From the NCBI GenBank assembly GCA_963974445.1, contig CAXBDI010000021.1, forward strand, positions 1 through 42,150: a DNA stretch of 42,150 nucleotides. The letters are read 5' to 3'. The stretch comes from JACKII01 sp963974445. Its GTDB lineage: Bacteria; Pseudomonadota; Alphaproteobacteria; Bin95. Numbering within the stretch: position 1 is the stretch's first letter; each line of letters opens with the position of its first letter. Positions 23,251 through 30,648 of this stretch are shown one piece after another. The notes under the pieces were generated by a model that saw only the letters and a program-made list of their open reading frames with translations, searched no databases and had not been told where the DNA came from. The position numbers and the translations under genes were made by a program.

Positions 23251-25017
23251 TTAACGGGTTCGGCGGCGGCGGCGGGCGTGCTGGGCGATCCGGCTGGCGG
23301 CCGACGCCCGCCGGATGGGGCGCGGGTGCAGTGTGCGGCCGCGCGGCGGCGGCGGCAAGGGCTCGACGGCCGGAGGCGCGGGCGCCAGGTTCGGAAGGCT
23401 TGCGGCAACGACCACCGGCTGCATGGCGGCAACCTGCGGCGAGGCGGCCGGGCGGCGTACGAAATAGGCCGGAATCATCGCAACGAAGGTAATCATCGCC
23501 AGGGTCAGGAAGACATCCTGGAAGCCGAACATGTAGGCGTTAGCATACACCACCTTGCCCAGGAACGCGATGGCCTCGCTTTGGCGGAGCGCTTCCGGAA
23601 TGCCGGTTTCCGACAGCAACCGCGTCACCATCCCGACCATTTCCATGCTGGTGGAATTTTCCGGTGTCTGCGTCGCCGTCAGGCCGTTGGCGTGAAAGCC
23701 GGTCCTGGTCTCCAGGATCGCCACTAGCACCGCAATGCCCATGCCGCCACCCAATTGGCGGAAAAAATTGGCGTTGCCCGACGCGCTCGCCAGCTTCTCC
23801 GGCGGCACATAGCGCAGTGCCGACGCATTCAACGGCGTCATCACCCACGACAGCCCAATTCTCGTAAAGGCCGAAATCGCGGCCAACATGTAGAAGCCGG
23901 TGTTGACATCGACCGAGTGCATCCACACGAACCCGGAGCCGAAGATCAGCAGCCCGCTCAAGATCAGCCATTGCGGCGGCAGGCTGTCGGAGACCCGGCC
24001 GCTGATCGGAAACATGAAAACCATGACGCTGCCGCCCAGTGCCAACAGCCAACCGGCCCGTAACGCCGTGTAGCCCTGTACCGTCTGCGCGAACACCGGA
24101 ATGACGTAGGCGGAGCCGAACAGGCAGATACCGAAGATGAACGACACGCCCATCGCACAGGCAAAGCGCGGGTTGCGGAACAGGCCGAAGTCGAGCAATG
24201 GCTGGCTGGCCTTGCCCTCCCACCACACGAACGCTATAGCGGCCATGATGCCCAGCATGCCGCGGCCCAGCACCGTGTCCGACAGCCAGCCCAGTCTCTG
24301 CCCGCTGGTCAATGCGGTGAGGATAAGGGCGAGCGCCGCGATTAGGATGATCAGGCCGGTCCAATCGAATTTCGGCAACGCCGTCTTCGCTGCCCGCTCC
24401 GGCAAGAACAGCGGCCCCAGGATCAGCGCCACGGCGATGAACGGTATTGGCATGGCGAAGATATAGCGCCACCCCAGCGTATCGATGGCGATCCCGCCCA
24501 ATAGCGGCCCAAACACCGGCGCCAGCACGACTCCCATGCCGAAAATGCCCATGGCGGTACCGCGGCGCTCCGGCGGAAAGACCTGAAAGTTAATCATCAT
24601 TGCAAAAGGTTGGATGACGCCTGCCGGCAGTCCCTGCAAAATGCGGCTGGCGATCAGCATGTCGATGGTTGAAGCGAACGCACCGATGGCCGATGCGACC
24701 AGGAATACGGCGATCACCACCAGAAATGTCAGGCGATGGCCCAACGCCGCCACTAGCCAGGCGTTCAGCAGCATGCCGACGACCATGGTGGCCAGATAGC
24801 CGGTAGCAATCCACTGCGCCTGGTCCTGGCCGACGCCGAACGCGCCCATAACGCTGGGAACCGCGACGTTCATGCTGACCGACGACAGCACCATGCCCAG
24901 CGAGCCGGCGAGGCAGGCCGATACCACCAACCACCGGTAGCGCGCAGCACCGTAGCGGGCGCTGAGAACCTCGATGGTCTCGGAAGATGCGGTGTCGCTG
25001 ACGTGGTCGGCGGCCAT
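23251..25017 (-). CDS. emrB: DHA2-family MFS multidrug efflux permease (EmrB-like)
   Basis: The inner-membrane proton-driven pump of a tripartite exporter has 588 residues with 14 predicted helices. It has the motif-C-like and EmrB landmarks: SVSMNVAVPSVMGAFGVGQDQAQWIATGYL, LGHRLTFL, SRILQGLPAGVIQPFAMMI, and PPERRGTAMGIFGMGVVLAPVFGPLLGG. It is longer than the usual 510-530 because of a C-terminal tail of about 45 residues rich in Pro and Arg (PPPPRGRTLHPRPIRR and RRRRR-type end). This tail should face the cytoplasm and could be an add-on domain or a readthrough past a lost stop. It lies 22 bases downstream of emrA. Confidence 0.93.
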   Translation of the reverse strand: MAADHVSDTASSETIEVLSARYGAARYRWLVVSACLAGSLGMVLSSVSMNVAVPSVMGAFGVGQDQAQWIATGYLATMVVGMLLNAWLVAALGHRLTFLVVIAVFLVASAIGAFASTIDMLIASRILQGLPAGVIQPFAMMINFQVFPPERRGTAMGIFGMGVVLAPVFGPLLGGIAIDTLGWRYIFAMPIPFIAVALILGPLFLPERAAKTALPKFDWTGLIILIAALALILTALTSGQRLGWLSDTVLGRGMLGIMAAIAFVWWEGKASQPLLDFGLFRNPRFACAMGVSFIFGICLFGSAYVIPVFAQTVQGYTALRAGWLLALGGSVMVFMFPISGRVSDSLPPQWLILSGLLIFGSGFVWMHSVDVNTGFYMLAAISAFTRIGLSWVMTPLNASALRYVPPEKLASASGNANFFRQLGGGMGIAVLVAILETRTGFHANGLTATQTPENSTSMEMVGMVTRLLSETGIPEALRQSEAIAFLGKVVYANAYMFGFQDVFLTLAMITFVAMIPAYFVRRPAASPQVAAMQPVVVAASLPNLAPAPPAVEPLPPPPRGRTLHPRPIRRASAASRIAQHARRRRRTR

Positions 25018-25039
25018 GCCCTTCTGCCTTCTCTAGGCT

Positions 25040-26194
25040 TTATTCGCGCACATCGATTTCGACCTCGACCATCATGCCGGGAGAAAGTTCGAGGTCTGGC
25101 GCAGCCGACCGGTCGAGCGCGATGCGCACCGGCACGCGCTGCGTGATTTTGGTAAAGTTACCGGAGGGGTTCGGTGTCGGCAACAGCGCAAACTTTGCCG
25201 TTGTGGTTGAGCCGATACGGATGACTTCTCCCACAAATTTGGCGTCCGGAAACGCATCGATGCTGACCTGCACCGGCTGCCCTATGCGCAACAGCCGCAA
25301 TTCCGTCTCCTTGATGTTCGCCTCGACCCAGATGGCGTCGGGATTGTGCATCATCAGGATGCGCTGTCCTGCGCGGACATATTCGCCTTGCTCGACGAAA
25401 AGGCGGTCGATAATCCCGGCCATCGGCGCGGTGATCACGTGCTCTTCGATCTCGACGCGTTTTTGCTCCAATTCGGCGCGCAGAGCCTCGGCCTCGTGGT
25501 TCAGCATGGCGATTTCCTGCGAAATCATATCGACTTCGCCCCGGTCGGCCTCGCTTTCGGCGATGGCGCCGCGGGCGCGTTGCATCTGCGCCTCGGCTTC
25601 CGCCACGTCGCTGCGCAGCCGCCCGACGGCAGCCCGCGCCGCGTCCAGCCGGGCGCGGCTGATCACCTTGCTGCGGAACAGCTTTTCGACCCGCGCCAGA
25701 TCCTGCTGCGCCAATGCCAATTCGGCCCGCAGCGACGCGCGCTTCGCCTCGTTCGCCACCAACTCCGAATTGCGCGAGGATACGCGGCTATCGGTTTGCT
25801 CGCCCATCATCTGCTGTTTGCCGGCCAGGCGCTCCCGGTCGGATTCGAGTGAACCAAGGCGCGCTTGAATGGCCCGGGCTTCCAGCCGGGGAATCCGGTC
25901 GTCGAGCCGGGCCAGCGCTGCGCCTTTTTCGACACGCTGCCCCTCCTCGGCCACCAGTTCCAGCAACTGGCCGTCGCGGCGGCTGGACAGGGTTACGAGA
26001 TCGGTTGCGATCCGCGCGTCATACTCGAACACGTGGGTCAGCCGCGCCTTGATCTCGGTATATCCCCATGCCAAAGCCAGCAGTGCTACCGCCGCGATCA
26101 GAACATAGCGGATCATGCTGCGCCCGAGGCGGCTGCCGCGCGCCGGCTGACGGCTGCGCGCTTGGGGTGGAGGGGCGGGATGGCTATCAGTCAT
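25040..26194 (-). CDS. emrA: HlyD/EmrA-family membrane fusion protein
   Basis: The periplasmic adaptor links the EmrB-like pump to an outer-membrane channel. The 384-residue protein has one N-terminal membrane helix (about 27-48), a barrel-sandwich half (ATDLVTLSSRRDGQLLELVAEEGQRVEKGAALARLDD), a long alpha-helical hairpin/coiled coil (about 85-215, rich in Glu, Arg and Ala), the second half TAPMAGIIDRLFVEQGEYVRAGQRIL, and a beta-barrel domain. No TolC-like gene is in the window. Its start overlaps the marR stop by eight bases, so expression is coupled to the regulator. Confidence 0.93.
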   Translation of the reverse strand: MTDSHPAPPPQARSRQPARGSRLGRSMIRYVLIAAVALLALAWGYTEIKARLTHVFEYDARIATDLVTLSSRRDGQLLELVAEEGQRVEKGAALARLDDRIPRLEARAIQARLGSLESDRERLAGKQQMMGEQTDSRVSSRNSELVANEAKRASLRAELALAQQDLARVEKLFRSKVISRARLDAARAAVGRLRSDVAEAEAQMQRARGAIAESEADRGEVDMISQEIAMLNHEAEALRAELEQKRVEIEEHVITAPMAGIIDRLFVEQGEYVRAGQRILMMHNPDAIWVEANIKETELRLLRIGQPVQVSIDAFPDAKFVGEVIRIGSTTTAKFALLPTPNPSGNFTKITQRVPVRIALDRSAAPDLELSPGMMVEVEIDVRE

Positions 26195-26636
26195 TCTTAC
26201 TATCTGAGTGTCGGATCGTGTCTAACCGCAACAACAGCGTCGACAGCGAGCGTTGCAGTTCGGCTACTTGCTTCTGGCCAACCTGCACTGTCAATTCCTG
26301 ACGCAACCCACTTGCGATGGCCTCCGCACTTTCATATGCGGCCCGGCCCGCCGTTGTAATGCATACATGCTTGACCCGCCGATCGTCCGGCACGTCGCGC
26401 CGCTGTACCAGGCCGGCATTCTCCAGGTGATCCAGTTGGCGCACCAAAGTCGGGCCGGCGATGCCCGCTTGCTCGGCCAAATCGCTCTGCGCCAGCGGTC
26501 CCGATGCCTCGACCAACAGCGTCAACAGCACATAGCGCGCCTGGCTGAGGTTATGCGGCAGCAGACGCCGGTCAAGCTCGACGCGCCAGAGCCTTGCCAC
26601 CACGGCAATTTGCCGACCGAGATTATATGTCTGCAT
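26187..26636 (-). CDS. MarR-family transcriptional regulator of the emrAB unit
   Basis: The 149-residue winged-helix protein has the MarR plan: LGRQIAVVARLWRVELDRRL, LLVEASGPLAQSDLAEQAGIAGPTLVRQLDHLENAGLVQRRDVPDDRRVKHVCITTAGRAAY. The DDRR wing and recognition helix are intact. It heads the marR-emrA-emrB operon, a standard arrangement in which the regulator represses the pump until a toxic ligand binds. No Shine-Dalgarno sequence is visible before the ATG at 26636, and candidate operator repeats abut the start codon, so the transcript may be nearly leaderless. Confidence 0.93.
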   Translation of the reverse strand: MQTYNLGRQIAVVARLWRVELDRRLLPHNLSQARYVLLTLLVEASGPLAQSDLAEQAGIAGPTLVRQLDHLENAGLVQRRDVPDDRRVKHVCITTAGRAAYESAEAIASGLRQELTVQVGQKQVAELQRSLSTLLLRLDTIRHSDSKND

Positions 26637-26638
26637 AC

Positions 26639-26674
26639 GCTAATAAATAGCTTGCTAATAGATAGGGCGTCAAC
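26639..26674 (-). promoter_or_regulatory. Candidate promoter and MarR operator of the emr operon
   Basis: Two direct GCTAATA motifs (26639-26645 and 26654-26660) flank TAGC-TT-GCTA, forming overlapping dyads typical of MarR boxes. A TTGACG -35 candidate lies at 26669-26674 on the minus strand, with an AT-rich -10 region near 26644-26650. The operator would therefore cover the -10 and the start codon. Spacing of 18-19 bases is slightly long. Confidence 0.5.
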
Positions 26675-26767
26675 TGGCTTCATCGCACAGGATTTGATCA
26701 CGGGTCTGCACCAATCCATCGGACCGGTAACGGCCGCCATCACCTGACGGTCTCATGCCAACGCCAC

Positions 26768-27010
26768 TTAAATTATACCTTGCTCTAGCGCCGGAACTCG
26801 CCGCCAGCGTTGGCTACAACCCCCGGAGGTCGTCATCGCACCGGTCAGGTTGACGTCCGACACCTGCCGGACAGCAGCGCGCTCGAACTCCGGGTGCGTG
26901 GAGAGAACCGTGGCGCCTGTGTCGCGGAGGGCGGCGGCGATCGCATTGCCGACGTCAGCCGACGCGCCGGTGACCAGCACCGATTTCCCGTTGAAATCAA
27001 ATCGCGCCAT
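26768..27010 (-). pseudogene. Truncated short-chain dehydrogenase/reductase remnant
   Basis: The 80-codon frame starts as an SDR: ARFDFNGKSVLVTGASADVGNAIAAALRDTGATVL, containing the TGxxxxVG cofactor loop. After about 45 residues it jumps to a DVNLTGAM segment, which normally lies past residue 100, and then loses similarity. The intervening part and the SYK catalytic region are missing. A short VVANAG reading in another frame may be a displaced NAG motif. It is divergent from the following gene. A functional small protein is unlikely. Confidence 0.65.
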
Positions 27011-27112
27011 CGAAGAACCCTTTCACAGGCAGCCTTGGGCTTGCCAGCGGCGGACGCTTCGCATCTGATGCGTTTGCGTCACTCCGCTCAATCTATTCGA
27101 AGGATCAAACCA

Positions 27113-27514
27113 ATGGACACATCGAAGTACAAGAACACCGAGGCTTTCCAGGCCGGCCTCAAGGTCCGGCGCGAGGTGCTGGGCGACGGTTATGTCGAAC
27201 CCTCGATCAAGCGCGGCGCCGAAGATGAATTCACCCGCAAGCTACAGCAGTTCGTAACCGAACACGCCTGGGGCACCGTCTGGTGCAGTGACGGACTGGA
27301 GCGCAAGACCCGTTCCACCATCAATCTGGCCCTGCTGGCCGCCCTCGGCCGCCCGGCGGAATTGAAGCTGCACACCCGCGGCGCCATCACCAACGGCATG
27401 ACCAAGGACGAGATAGCCGAAGTGTTCCTGCAGGTCGCCGTCTATGCCGGCGCACCCGCCGCCGTCGAGGCATTCCGCGAGGCCAAGGCCGTGTTCGATG
27501 AAATGGGGATCTAG
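27113..27514 (+). CDS. Carboxymuconolactone decarboxylase family protein (PcaC-like)
   Basis: The 133-residue protein has the AhpD/CMD fold sequence: GLKVRREVLGDGYVE (PcaC-type opening), FVTEHAWGTVWCSDGLERKTRSTINLALLAALGRPAELKLHTRGAITNGMTKDEIAEVFLQVAVYAGAPAAVEAF. It matches PcaC, which decarboxylates 4-carboxymuconolactone in the protocatechuate pathway, in length and in the HTRGA(I)xNG motif. It lacks the CxxC of AhpD peroxidases. No other pca genes are near, so a stray paralog is possible. AAGGA lies before the ATG at 27113. Confidence 0.87.
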   Translation: MDTSKYKNTEAFQAGLKVRREVLGDGYVEPSIKRGAEDEFTRKLQQFVTEHAWGTVWCSDGLERKTRSTINLALLAALGRPAELKLHTRGAITNGMTKDEIAEVFLQVAVYAGAPAAVEAFREAKAVFDEMGI

Positions 27515-27528
27515 CCCGCCGCGTCTGC

Positions 27529-27942
27529 CTAACGAATAAACCGAATGTCGCCTTTCGCGGAAAGGGCGACCGCAGCAAAGCAGTCGTCGGGTGCCTTGGC
27601 ACCCTCGGCTGCCTTGCATTCGGTAATATCGTTTAGCAAGACTTCACCGACATTGTTACAATCGAGGTCTGGCATATCGAACACGTGGATAGAGGTCTTG
27701 CGAGCCCGCAACGGCGCCAGATCGACCAGAACCCGGTCGTTGATCACGCCGCCTTTGTCGAAAAACGCTAAGTCGATCTTGAATACATCATATGCGGCAT
27801 CGGTCTGGTTCAGAACTCGGATATAGACTTGGCAAATGTTGTCCCGAGCCGCAATGCTATTCAGCTCGATATTGAGTTTGCTGTCTTGGGCAACTGCCGC
27901 TCCCGCCCACAACATCATTACCACGACCAGCATATGCTTCAC
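27529..27942 (-). CDS. Secreted protein of unknown function with four cysteines
   Basis: The 137-residue precursor has a signal peptide (VKHMLVVVMMLWAGAAVAQD) and a mature domain with four cysteines (ICQVY, DLDCNN, TECKA, DDCFA), consistent with two disulfides in the periplasm. The GTG at 27942 is chosen because AAGGAG lies nine bases before it; an ATG nine bases later is also possible. The middle (AAYDVFKIDLAFFDKGGVINDRVLVDLAPL) reads like a beta-sandwich with an extracellular flavour. I do not recognise the family. It is convergent with the CMD-family gene, whose stop is 14 bases away. Confidence 0.72.
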   Translation of the reverse strand: MKHMLVVVMMLWAGAAVAQDSKLNIELNSIAARDNICQVYIRVLNQTDAAYDVFKIDLAFFDKGGVINDRVLVDLAPLRARKTSIHVFDMPDLDCNNVGEVLLNDITECKAAEGAKAPDDCFAAVALSAKGDIRFIR

Positions 27943-28168
27943 TGCGCTGCGCTCCTTGTGCGATGATCTACCCACCGGGGCCAGCCCCGATTCCTGCCAC
28001 ATTAGGTTGTGTCGATAGCGTGACAACGCGCCGATGGCAATGGCGATGGCAAATTCGGTCGGCATTACTTAGCGATAGACCTTACGGTGCGACGACGTGC
28101 TGGCATCAGCTTCCGGCTAAAATCACACGCACCTTACCGGCCGGAAATACCAGGGAGTCTCGTTCAAG

Positions 28169-29020
28169 ATGGTGCAAATAATGTGGCCGAATTCGGCCAA
28201 ACTCGCCTTGTCGCTGGTCGTGAACGTCGAGGAGGGCGCCGAGGCCCGCATTGACGATGGCGACAAGCGGCCGGAGCCGGTGGATGAACTCGGCATCGCC
28301 ATCCGCCACCCGATCCGCAATTACGGCAACGAGAGCAACTACGCCTACGGCATCAAGGCCGGCGCGCCGCGGGTGATGCGCCTGCTGGAGCAGCACGGCA
28401 TGCGCGCCACCTTCACCGCCGCCGCCCAGGCACTGGAGCGCGCGCCGGACCTGACCCGGCAGATCGTGGCGCAGGGGCACGAGGTCTGCTCGCACGGTTG
28501 GCGCTGGGTGCACCAATTCAGCATGGACGAATCGGCCGAGCGGGAGTTCATCCAGCGCGCGGTGGACTCGATCACCCGGACCTGCGGCGAGCGGCCTTAT
28601 GGCTGGCTCAGCCGCTACCTGCTGACCGAGAACACCCGCCGGCTGCTGATCGAGGCTGGCTTCACCTACCACATGGACGATTATTCCGACGACTTGCCGT
28701 TCTGGAACGACGCGGCGGCGCGGGATATCGTCATCATGCCCTATGCGCTCGACAGCAACGACATGAAGATGTGGACCGACCCAGCGATGACGCCGGCGCA
28801 ATGGCTCGACTATGCGGTTGACTCGTTCGATTGGCTTTATGCCGAGGGCGTGGCGGGTGCGCCGAAAATGATGAGCCTGGGCGTGCATCTGCGCATCATC
28901 GGGCGGCCAGGGCGGATCGGCTATTTTGCCAAATTCCTGGACTATGTGGCGGCCAGGCCCGACGTCTGGATCGCGACACGGCGCGAAATCGCCGATCATT
29001 TCCGGGCGCAGAGCGTCTGA
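28169..29020 (+). CDS. Polysaccharide deacetylase-fold protein, PuuE/allantoinase-like
   Basis: The 283-residue NodB-fold protein has the segments ALSLVVNVEEGAE (metal-site strand, here NVEEG as in PuuE relatives), ATFTAAAQALERAPDLTRQIVAQGHEVCSHGWRW, with the metal-binding SHG motif, RPYGWLSRYLLTENTRRLLIEAGFTYHMDDYSDDLPFW and MSLGVHLRIIGRPGR. This pattern fits the metal-dependent hydrolases that act on allantoin or small N-acyl compounds rather than chitin. A ureide role is a family inference. No purine genes are adjacent. The ATG at 28169 has GGGAG about 14 bases upstream; a second ATG at 28181 is possible. Confidence 0.87.
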   Translation: MVQIMWPNSAKLALSLVVNVEEGAEARIDDGDKRPEPVDELGIAIRHPIRNYGNESNYAYGIKAGAPRVMRLLEQHGMRATFTAAAQALERAPDLTRQIVAQGHEVCSHGWRWVHQFSMDESAEREFIQRAVDSITRTCGERPYGWLSRYLLTENTRRLLIEAGFTYHMDDYSDDLPFWNDAAARDIVIMPYALDSNDMKMWTDPAMTPAQWLDYAVDSFDWLYAEGVAGAPKMMSLGVHLRIIGRPGRIGYFAKFLDYVAARPDVWIATRREIADHFRAQSV

Positions 29021-29053
29021 CGGCTAACGCTACATTCCCTCACCCTCCTCCTT

Positions 29054-29157
29054 TTCCCCGGGCTTGACCCGGGGCCCAGGCCTGAGTGTTTCCCGCAGAG
29101 ACCGGACTTTGCGTTTGGCTCTCCGGCATGGGCCCTGAACCGAGTTCAGGGCAATGG
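29054..29157. repeat. Tripartite palindromic repeat, family A copy 3
   Basis: CCCCGGG-CTTGA-CCCGGGG on the left, a central stem (GGCCTGAG and a matching CTCCGGCATGGG) and CCCTGAA-CCGAG-TTCAGGG on the right. It shares TTTCCC..AGAG..CGG.CTTTG..TTTGGCTCT with copy 1, so copies 1 and 3 are closest. It lies between the deacetylase gene and the PrpD-family gene. Confidence 0.88.
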
Positions 29158-29271
29158 CGAGCGTGGGGAGCGGCCTCAGCCCTTCAAAAGCCAACCGGCT
29201 TCGCAGTTTGGGGGTAATCAGCTAGGCTCCGGTCCCACGACATCTCGCGCGCAAGAGGAAGGCCCCCGCCC

Positions 29272-30648
29272 ATGGACGGCATCGCCCGTTTCGCCGCTCA
29301 CGTCGCCGACACGCCGTTCGAGGCGCTGCCGCCCGACCTGGTGACGGCGACCAAGACCTTCCTGCTGGACAGTCTCGGCGTCGGCCTTGTCGGCAGCATC
29401 GGCCCGTATGCGGCGGAGTTGACGGTGCTGAACGGCGGCACTGGCGCTGCGGCCGGAATGGCGCGTGTGCTGGCACAAGGCGAGACGCCATTGCCGGCCT
29501 CCGGCGCTGCCTTCTGCAACGCCTACCAGATCCACAACTCCGAGTTCGATTGCGTGCACGAGGGCGCGGTGGTGCATCCGATGGCCGTCATGCTGGGCGC
29601 GGTCCTGGCGCATCTGGACCGCACCGGCGGCGCAGCCAGTGGCCAGGAATTAATCGCCGCCATCGCCCTCGGCGTCGATTTGGCGGCTGGCATCGGCGTC
29701 GCCAGCAAGGCGCCGCTGCGGTTCTTCCGCCCGGCGACGGCGGGAGGCTTCGGCGCGGCCATGGCGGTGGGCCGGCTGATGGGCTTCGATGCCGCCATGC
29801 TGGTGGATGCTTGCGGCACCGCTTACAGCCAGATGGGCGGCACCATGCAGGCGCACACAGAGGGCTCGCCACTGCTGGCGATGCAGGTGGGCTTCAACGC
29901 CCGTAACGCCGTCACCGCGTGCGACATGGCGGCGGCGGGCATAGCCGGACCGCAAAACGTGCTGGAGGGACCGTTCGGCTACTTCAACCTGTTCGAGGGC
30001 GAGCACGACCTGGCGCCGGTGGTCGAGAGCCTCGGCGAGGTCTGGCGCATGCCGGAGGTGGCGCACAAGCCCTTCCCCTCCGGCCGCGCGACGCATGGGC
30101 TGGTGGATGCGGTGCTGCAATTGCAGCGCGAGCACGGCTTCGCGGTGGCCGACATTACCAGCGTCCAGGCCGATGTGCCGCCGCTGACCCAGCGCCTGAT
30201 CGGACGGCCGGTCAAGGCCGACATGGCCGTCGGTTATGCCCGGCTTTGCGGCCAATATGCAGTGGCGAGCGCCATGTTGACCGGCGGTCTCGGCATCGCC
30301 GACTTCGCATCCGCCGCGCTGGCGGCTCGCGACCGGCTGGAGCTGGCTGGGCGGGTCACGATCACCGCCGACGCCAACCCAGACCCGAACGCGCTCAGCC
30401 CGATCACGGTGTCTGTGCGGCTCGCCGATGGTCGCGAGCTAGCCCGCACCCTCACCGCGATCTATGGCAACCCGGCCAACCCGATGACGCATGAGGCCCA
30501 TCTCGCCAAGTTCCGCACCAACGCAAAGGCGGCGGCCAAGCCGCTGTCGGACGGGGCAATTGCAGCGCTGATTGCCCTGGTCGATGATCTGGAACACCAA
30601 CCGAGCACCGCCCCGCTGCTCGCCCTGGCCTTTGGAGAGAGCGCATGA
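29272..30648 (+). CDS. MmgE/PrpD family protein
   Basis: The 458-residue protein belongs to the 2-methylcitrate dehydratase / cis-aconitate decarboxylase superfamily. It shows FLLDSLGVGLVGS near the start, NAYQIHNSEFDCVHEGAVVHPMAVMLGAVLA (conserved family histidines and the (D/E)xD region), then HKPFPSGRATHGLVDA. The known family members dehydrate or decarboxylate tricarboxylic-type acids, and this branch could act on other substrates. A GAGGAAG ribosome site precedes the ATG at 29272. Its stop overlaps the next gene's start (ATGA), so the two are coupled. No methylcitrate synthase or PrpB is present, so propionate use is not supported by context. Confidence 0.9.
   Translation: MDGIARFAAHVADTPFEALPPDLVTATKTFLLDSLGVGLVGSIGPYAAELTVLNGGTGAAAGMARVLAQGETPLPASGAAFCNAYQIHNSEFDCVHEGAVVHPMAVMLGAVLAHLDRTGGAASGQELIAAIALGVDLAAGIGVASKAPLRFFRPATAGGFGAAMAVGRLMGFDAAMLVDACGTAYSQMGGTMQAHTEGSPLLAMQVGFNARNAVTACDMAAAGIAGPQNVLEGPFGYFNLFEGEHDLAPVVESLGEVWRMPEVAHKPFPSGRATHGLVDAVLQLQREHGFAVADITSVQADVPPLTQRLIGRPVKADMAVGYARLCGQYAVASAMLTGGLGIADFASAALAARDRLELAGRVTITADANPDPNALSPITVSVRLADGRELARTLTAIYGNPANPMTHEAHLAKFRTNAKAAAKPLSDGAIAALIALVDDLEHQPSTAPLLALAFGESA

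Noticed and set aside
27113..27514. AhpD peroxidase assignment for the CMD-family gene
   Set aside because: It lacks the CxxC motif required for AhpD; length and motifs fit PcaC.
29272..30648. prpD (2-methylcitrate dehydratase) assignment
   Set aside because: There is no prpB or prpC nearby, and the neighbour is a PaaK-like ligase, so only the superfamily name is justified.
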